From positions 1 through 44,338 of the forward strand of contig DASYTI010000221.1 of assembly GCA_036002485.1 (NCBI GenBank): 44,338 nucleotides of DNA, in the 5' to 3' direction. This DNA comes from Candidatus Methylomirabilota bacterium. Lineage in GTDB: Bacteria > Methylomirabilota > Methylomirabilia > Rokubacteriales > CSP1-6. Shown piece after piece: positions 40,977 to 44,338 of the stretch (its first letter is position 1; each line of letters opens with the position of its first letter). A program made the translations under genes and the position numbers. The notes beneath the pieces were generated by a model. It did no database searches and was not told the origin of the DNA. It was given only the letters and a program-made list of their open reading frames with translations.

Positions 40977-42068
40977 CTAGAAGACGATGAGACCTCGCCC
41001 GAGTTCCCCGGCCGCCAGCGCTCGGAAGGCCTCATTGGCTTCCTCGAGACCGTAGCGCTTGGTGATGAGCTCGTCGATCTTGAGCTTGCCCGCCTGATAG
41101 AGCGCGACCAGCCGCGGCAGGTCCTCGCGCGTGCGCGCGCCGCCATAGCTGGAGCCGACGATGGCACGCTCACCCGTCACGAGCGGACGGACGTCCAGCG
41201 GGAAGGTCTGCCCGGTGGGCGGCACGCCGATCACCACGCAGGTGCCTCCCGGCGCCAAGGCGTCGGCGGCCTGGCCGACGGCACGCGCGTCGCCCACGGC
41301 CACGAAGGTGAAGTCGGCCCCGCGCCCGGTGATCCGCCGGATGGCGGCGGCGGGCTCTTCCTTCGAGGCATCCACGGCATGCGTGGCCCCGAGCGCCCGC
41401 GCATGCTCGAGCCGCGCCGGCTTGACGTCGACGGCGATGATGGGATGCGCGGCGACCATGGCGCCGCCCTGGACGACATTGAGCCCGACCCCGCCCGTGC
41501 CGAAGACGGCCATGGCGGCGCCCGCGGGCACGCGCGCGGAATTGAGGACAGCGCCCACACCGGTCATGACCGAGCAGCCGACGAGGGCGGCGCGGTCGAG
41601 GGGCATGGCGGGGTCGATGCGGATCGCCGAGGACTCGTGGACGACCGTGCGGGAGGCATACGTCGCCACGTGGCCATAGTGATAAACGGGCTTCCCGCCG
41701 AGCGACATCCGCGTGGTGCCGTCGGGCAGAAGTCCCCGGCCCGGCAGCCGCTTCTCGCAGAGGTTGGGGCGGCCGATCACGCAGTAGTGGCAACGGCCGC
41801 AGGTCGGCGCCCACGAGAGGATGACGTGATCCCCGGCCTGGAGATCGCGCACGCCCGCGCCGACGCTCTCCACGGTGCCCGCGCCCTCGTCGCCCAGCAC
41901 GATGGGCACCGGCACACCCTGCCAGCTGCCGTCGGCGGCGTGGAGACAGCTGTGGCAAACGCCGCTGGCCGCCATCCGCACGAGCACTTCACCCTCGCGC
42001 GGCCCTTCGAGGTCGAGCTCTTCCACCCGGAGCGGCGCGCCCTGCTCGAAGAGGACCGAAGCCTTCAT
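40977..42068 (-). CDS. Zinc-binding alcohol dehydrogenase with Asp at a catalytic-zinc ligand position
   Basis: The 363-residue MDR protein has Cys 38 (VCHSCLH) and the structural Cys set (CGRCHYCVIGRPNLC). The usual catalytic GHE motif is GDE (Asp 60-Glu 61) and the usual CHSDLH is CHSCLH, so the zinc site is unusual. The cofactor motif AVFGTGGVGLNVVQG and the late GANEAFRALAAGELGRGLIV-type end are typical of the class. Its place directly after a permease gene (16-base gap) and before a binding-protein gene is odd for a transporter operon. Confidence 0.88.
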   Translation of the reverse strand: MKASVLFEQGAPLRVEELDLEGPREGEVLVRMAASGVCHSCLHAADGSWQGVPVPIVLGDEGAGTVESVGAGVRDLQAGDHVILSWAPTCGRCHYCVIGRPNLCEKRLPGRGLLPDGTTRMSLGGKPVYHYGHVATYASRTVVHESSAIRIDPAMPLDRAALVGCSVMTGVGAVLNSARVPAGAAMAVFGTGGVGLNVVQGGAMVAAHPIIAVDVKPARLEHARALGATHAVDASKEEPAAAIRRITGRGADFTFVAVGDARAVGQAADALAPGGTCVVIGVPPTGQTFPLDVRPLVTGERAIVGSSYGGARTREDLPRLVALYQAGKLKIDELITKRYGLEEANEAFRALAAGELGRGLIVF

Positions 42069-42084
42069 GGACGCCTCCGTGACA

Positions 42085-43035
42085 TCAGCTGTAGCGAATG
42101 CGGGGATCGAGCCAGCTGTAGAGGAGATCGACGGCGAGGTTGATCATCATGAACAGCGCCGCGATGAAGAGGATGGTGCTCTGGGTCAGCGGGTAGTCGC
42201 GCTGATAGATGGACCAGAGGACGAGCCGGCCGATGCCGGGAAGGGTGAAGACTTCCTCTACCACCACGGCCCCGCCGAGCAGGATGCCCATCTGGAGCCC
42301 GGCCACCGTGACGATGGGGATGAGGGCGTTCCGGAGCGCGTGCTTGAGGATGACGGCGCCCGTGGCGAGCCCCTTGGCCGTGGCCGTGCGGATGTACTCG
42401 GAACGAAGCACGTCGAGCATGCACGCGCGCGTGGTCCGCGCGATATTCGCTGCGGCCGCCGTGCCGAGGCAGATGGCGGGCAAGGCCATGATGGTCAGGT
42501 TGCCCCGCGGGCTCGTGACGAAGTCGACCCACACCACGGACGGCATCCACCGCAGGTAGAGCGAGAAGAACAGGATGAGCATGGTCCCCTGCCAGAAGAC
42601 AGGCACGGAGAGGCCGAGGAGGGTGCCGATGCGGGTGACATTGTCGAGGGTGCCGTCGCGTCGGGTGGCCGAGACGATGCCCGCCGCCATGCCGAGGAGG
42701 AGCGAGAAGGCCACGGCCAGGCAGGTCAGCTCGAGCGTCACGGGCAGCCGCTCGAGAATGAGGGAGAGCACGGGCTTGCCCGTGCGCCACGAGGTGCCGA
42801 GATCGCCGTGGGCGAGCTGGCCCATCCACCGCCCGTACTGGACATACCAGGGCTGATCGAGCCCGAAGAAGCGCGTGAGCTGGGCGACCATGGCGGGGCT
42901 GGCGATGGCGTCGGCGCCGATCATCTGCTCCACGACCGTGCCGGGCACGAGCCGCAGCATGAGAAAGACGAGCAGGGTCAGCCCCAGGAGCGTCAGGGCC
43001 ATCGAGTACAGCCGGACGACCAGATACCGAGTCAT
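42085..43035 (-). CDS. Dipeptide-type ABC permease (DppB-like)
   Basis: The 316-residue membrane protein starts MTRYLVVRLYSMALTLLGLT with the typical first helix. The coupling loop is in LDVLRSEYIRTATAKGLA, and GAVVVEEVFTLPGIGRLVLW is a DppB hallmark. It forms one half of a heterodimeric inner-membrane channel; its DppC partner and the ATPases are not in the window. Its gene start is 527 bases from the upstream binding-protein stop, across a hairpin array. Confidence 0.93.
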   Translation of the reverse strand: MTRYLVVRLYSMALTLLGLTLLVFLMLRLVPGTVVEQMIGADAIASPAMVAQLTRFFGLDQPWYVQYGRWMGQLAHGDLGTSWRTGKPVLSLILERLPVTLELTCLAVAFSLLLGMAAGIVSATRRDGTLDNVTRIGTLLGLSVPVFWQGTMLILFFSLYLRWMPSVVWVDFVTSPRGNLTIMALPAICLGTAAAANIARTTRACMLDVLRSEYIRTATAKGLATGAVILKHALRNALIPIVTVAGLQMGILLGGAVVVEEVFTLPGIGRLVLWSIYQRDYPLTQSTILFIAALFMMINLAVDLLYSWLDPRIRYS

Positions 43036-43120
43036 TCAGCGCCGTGCCAAGGCAGCAATGCTCTCTCATCTTCGCTGGCTCTGACGCTCGAGGACCACCC
43101 CTTACCCTGCCCTCTCCCCT

Positions 43121-43444
43121 GAGGGGAGAGGGATATCAAATGCGAGGGCAGCGCCCCTTTTATCCCCCACCCCTGAGGGGAGAGGGATATCAAGTGCGAG
43201 GGCAGCGCCCCTTTTATCCCCCACCCCTGAGGGGAGAGGGATATCCAATGCGGGGGCAGCGCCCCTTTTATCCCCCACCCCTGAGGGGAGAGGGATATCC
43301 AATGCGGGGGCAGGGCCCCTTGTGTCCCCCCCTCCTGAGGGGAGAGGGAGATCAAACGCGGGAGCTGTGCCCCTTTCATCCCCCCCTCCTGAGGGGAGAG
43401 GGAGATCAAACGCGGGAGCCGTGCCCCTTTCATCCCTCTCCCCC
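43121..43444. repeat. Six-unit, 54-bp tandem array of REP-like hairpins
   Basis: The motif gaggggagag recurs at 43121, 43175, 43229, 43283, 43337 and 43391, exactly 54 bases apart. Units 1-4 share the stretch gggatatc(c/a)a(a/g)tgcg(a/g)gggcag; units 5 and 6 differ together (gggagatcaaacgcgggag). Each unit carries half of the palindrome at each end, so every junction can fold. There are no unique spacers, so it is not CRISPR. Confidence 0.9.
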
Positions 43445-43518
43445 ATCGGGGGAGAGGGACGCAGTTCGAGCCGAGACGCTGCCCTGAGCGACGAGGCGAG
43501 GGCTGAGTGAATGAGGGG
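43433..43518. repeat. Composite REP element, second copy
   Basis: Palindrome plus the tail with ttcgagccgagacgct, gagcgacgaggcgag and ggctgagtgaatgagggg, matching 40869-40966. It closes the tandem array on the side of the binding-protein gene. Confidence 0.8.
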
Positions 43519-43561
43519 GCAGCCGGCTCGCCCCGCGCCGCCGCTCTCTCTTCACGCGGCA

Positions 43562-44338
43562 TCAGGCCTTGTCGAGCCAGACGTCCTCGAAGCTGTAGAG
43601 CAACGTCGTGGGGTGTTGCTTGAAGCCCTTGACCGAGGCCTGGGTGAAATCGATCCGGTCGGCCGAGAAAAGCCAGAGGTGGGGCACGTTCTCGAGAATC
43701 AGGAGCTGGACGCGGTCGTAGATCTCCTTGCGCTTCTTCTGATCCATGGTGCGCCGGCCCAGCTCGAGCGCGGCGTCGACCTCCGGCACGCTCCAGGAGT
43801 TCCAGTTCTGCCCCTTGGTCGAGTGCAGGGCCCGGAAAAAGGCCGTGTCCGGATCGGCGTATCCCGGCGTGGTGTTCATGGTCATGTCGAAGTCGTGAGC
43901 GAGCCACCGCTTGATCCAGATGGCGTACTCCACGTTCTCGATCTCCATGGTGATGCCGATGCGCTTGAGGTGAGCGGCAATGACAGGGGCGCCCGAGACC
44001 ATGGTGGGGAAGGTGGGGATGACGGAGCACTTGATGGTGAAGCCCGAGGCGACGCCCGCGTCGGCCATGAGCTTCTTGGCTCGGTCGAGATCGGGCTTGT
44101 AGTAGCGCATCCACTGCTCTTCCGGCAGCTGCCACTGCTTCATGGGCGCGGTGGCGGGGGCGGTCAGTCGACCGAACCCGGCGGCGGCCACGCGCAGCAC
44201 CTGGCTCCGGTCCACGGCCCAGGAGATGGCCTGGCGCACGCGGACGTCCTTGAGCGGGCCGCGGGTGGCGTTGATATTGAGGTAGTCGTAGCCGAGGCGC
44301 GAGCTGCGATAGCCCGTGAGCGTCTTCTCGTCCTTGAG
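43562..44338 (-). CDS. Peptide-type ABC substrate-binding protein (SBP_bac_5), 5' end missing
   Basis: At least 259 residues of the C-terminal half are present; the frame is open to the window edge. GYDYLNINATRGPLKDVRVRQAISWAVDR and LPEEQWMRYYKPDLDRAKKLMADAGV are typical of domain III of family 5 binding proteins, with MNTTPGYADPDTAFFRALHST and LLILENVPHLWLF after it. It is the first visible gene of the leftward run towards the permease. It differs in sequence from the second binding protein at 39286, so the locus has two. Confidence 0.9.
   Translation of the reverse strand, partial: LKDEKTLTGYRSSRLGYDYLNINATRGPLKDVRVRQAISWAVDRSQVLRVAAAGFGRLTAPATAPMKQWQLPEEQWMRYYKPDLDRAKKLMADAGVASGFTIKCSVIPTFPTMVSGAPVIAAHLKRIGITMEIENVEYAIWIKRWLAHDFDMTMNTTPGYADPDTAFFRALHSTKGQNWNSWSVPEVDAALELGRRTMDQKKRKEIYDRVQLLILENVPHLWLFSADRIDFTQASVKGFKQHPTTLLYSFEDVWLDKA

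Larger units (their letters stand above)
43098..43518. repeat. Intercistronic REP block: leading palindrome, 54-bp array, composite end element
   Basis: The 526-base gap (43036-43561) between the partial binding-protein gene and the permease gene is filled by the family palindrome at 43098-43132, the 54-bp array (43121-43444), and the composite element at 43433-43518. No gene is supported here. The frames that run open across the block do so because 54 is a multiple of three. Confidence 0.8.

Noticed and set aside
43121-43444. CRISPR array
   Set aside because: Units are contiguous and near identical over their whole length; there are no unique spacers and no cas genes.
43032-44135. A 367-codon leftward frame across the hairpin array with 18-residue repeats (SLSPQGWGIKGALPPHWI type)
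   Set aside because: The array period is 54 bases, a multiple of three, so any frame stays open; upstream it reads the binding-protein gene out of frame.
1-44338. tRNA, rRNA, insertion sequence or defence system
   Set aside because: No cloverleaf-type sequence, transposase, restriction, toxin-antitoxin or Cas motif was found on reading both strands.

Overview
The window is uniformly GC-rich, densely packed bacterial DNA with short intergenic gaps, frequent 4-base ATGA overlaps and GGAGG-type ribosome sites. The gene mix is transporters with orphan binding proteins, CoA-transferase, enolase-superfamily enzymes, zinc alcohol dehydrogenases, a TPP enzyme, a phosphotriesterase homologue and a molybdopterin oxidoreductase. 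This suggests a metabolically versatile soil or sediment bacterium of the Candidatus Rokubacteria / Methylomirabilota or a deep-branching proteobacterial type. The taxonomic call is inference: no rRNA, tRNA or ribosomal protein gene is present to anchor it.

Layout. 159-4413 (+): an uptake/activation operon with a carboxymuconolactone decarboxylase-like protein, a class III CoA-transferase, then ABC ATPase, permease and NMT1/SsuA-type binding protein. 4457-10338: a surface-polysaccharide-flavoured block (flippase, RmlC-like epimerase, family 2 glycosyltransferase, Gfo/Idh/MocA oxidoreductase) with a lipoprotein histidine-phosphatase homologue and a phosphotriesterase homologue inside it. A 29-bp near-identical direct repeat lies at each edge. 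10831-15500: an enolase-superfamily enzyme, an exported coiled-coil protein with a possible zinc-peptidase tail, and a coupled D-2-hydroxyacid dehydrogenase / TPP-enzyme pair. 15701-20125 (+): an alpha/beta hydrolase-nucleotide cyclase fusion, an orphan amino-acid-type binding protein, a membrane-anchored Ser protease of the SDH/ClpP fold, and two little-known proteins, the second with transglutaminase-like Cys and His. 20190-26544 (-): methyltransferase, a tiny membrane protein, molybdopterin oxidoreductase, DUF2214 membrane protein, a mandelate-racemase homologue with the full catalytic set, a PEP-mutase/isocitrate-lyase-family enzyme and a CPXCG zinc-ribbon protein. 26582-30783: FKBP prolyl isomerase preceded by a small ORF, a Tat-type ARPP-1 protein, a helix-hairpin-helix protein, TsaC/Sua5 and a Tim44-like protein. 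30888-34460 (+): SDR, two FMN split-barrel proteins flanking a ClpP homologue that lacks its catalytic Ser and His, and a secondary esterase. 34450-44338 (-): zinc alcohol dehydrogenases, a ferredoxin-reductase-type flavoprotein, a caspase-like lipoprotein with an EF-hand loop, a cupin, and parts of a peptide-type (Dpp/Opp) ABC transporter, the last gene running off the window.

Scattered between genes is one family of REP-like palindromes built on a CCCTCTCCCC...GGGGAGAGGG core. At 43121-43444 the palindrome has expanded into six 54-bp tandem units between a binding-protein gene and its permease gene. I saw no CRISPR array, insertion-sequence transposase, prophage gene, rRNA or tRNA. The best candidates for something undescribed are the 54-bp hairpin array inside a transporter operon, the catalytically dead ClpP homologue, and the 17081-20125 gene string. 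None of them is shown by sequence alone to be a new system.
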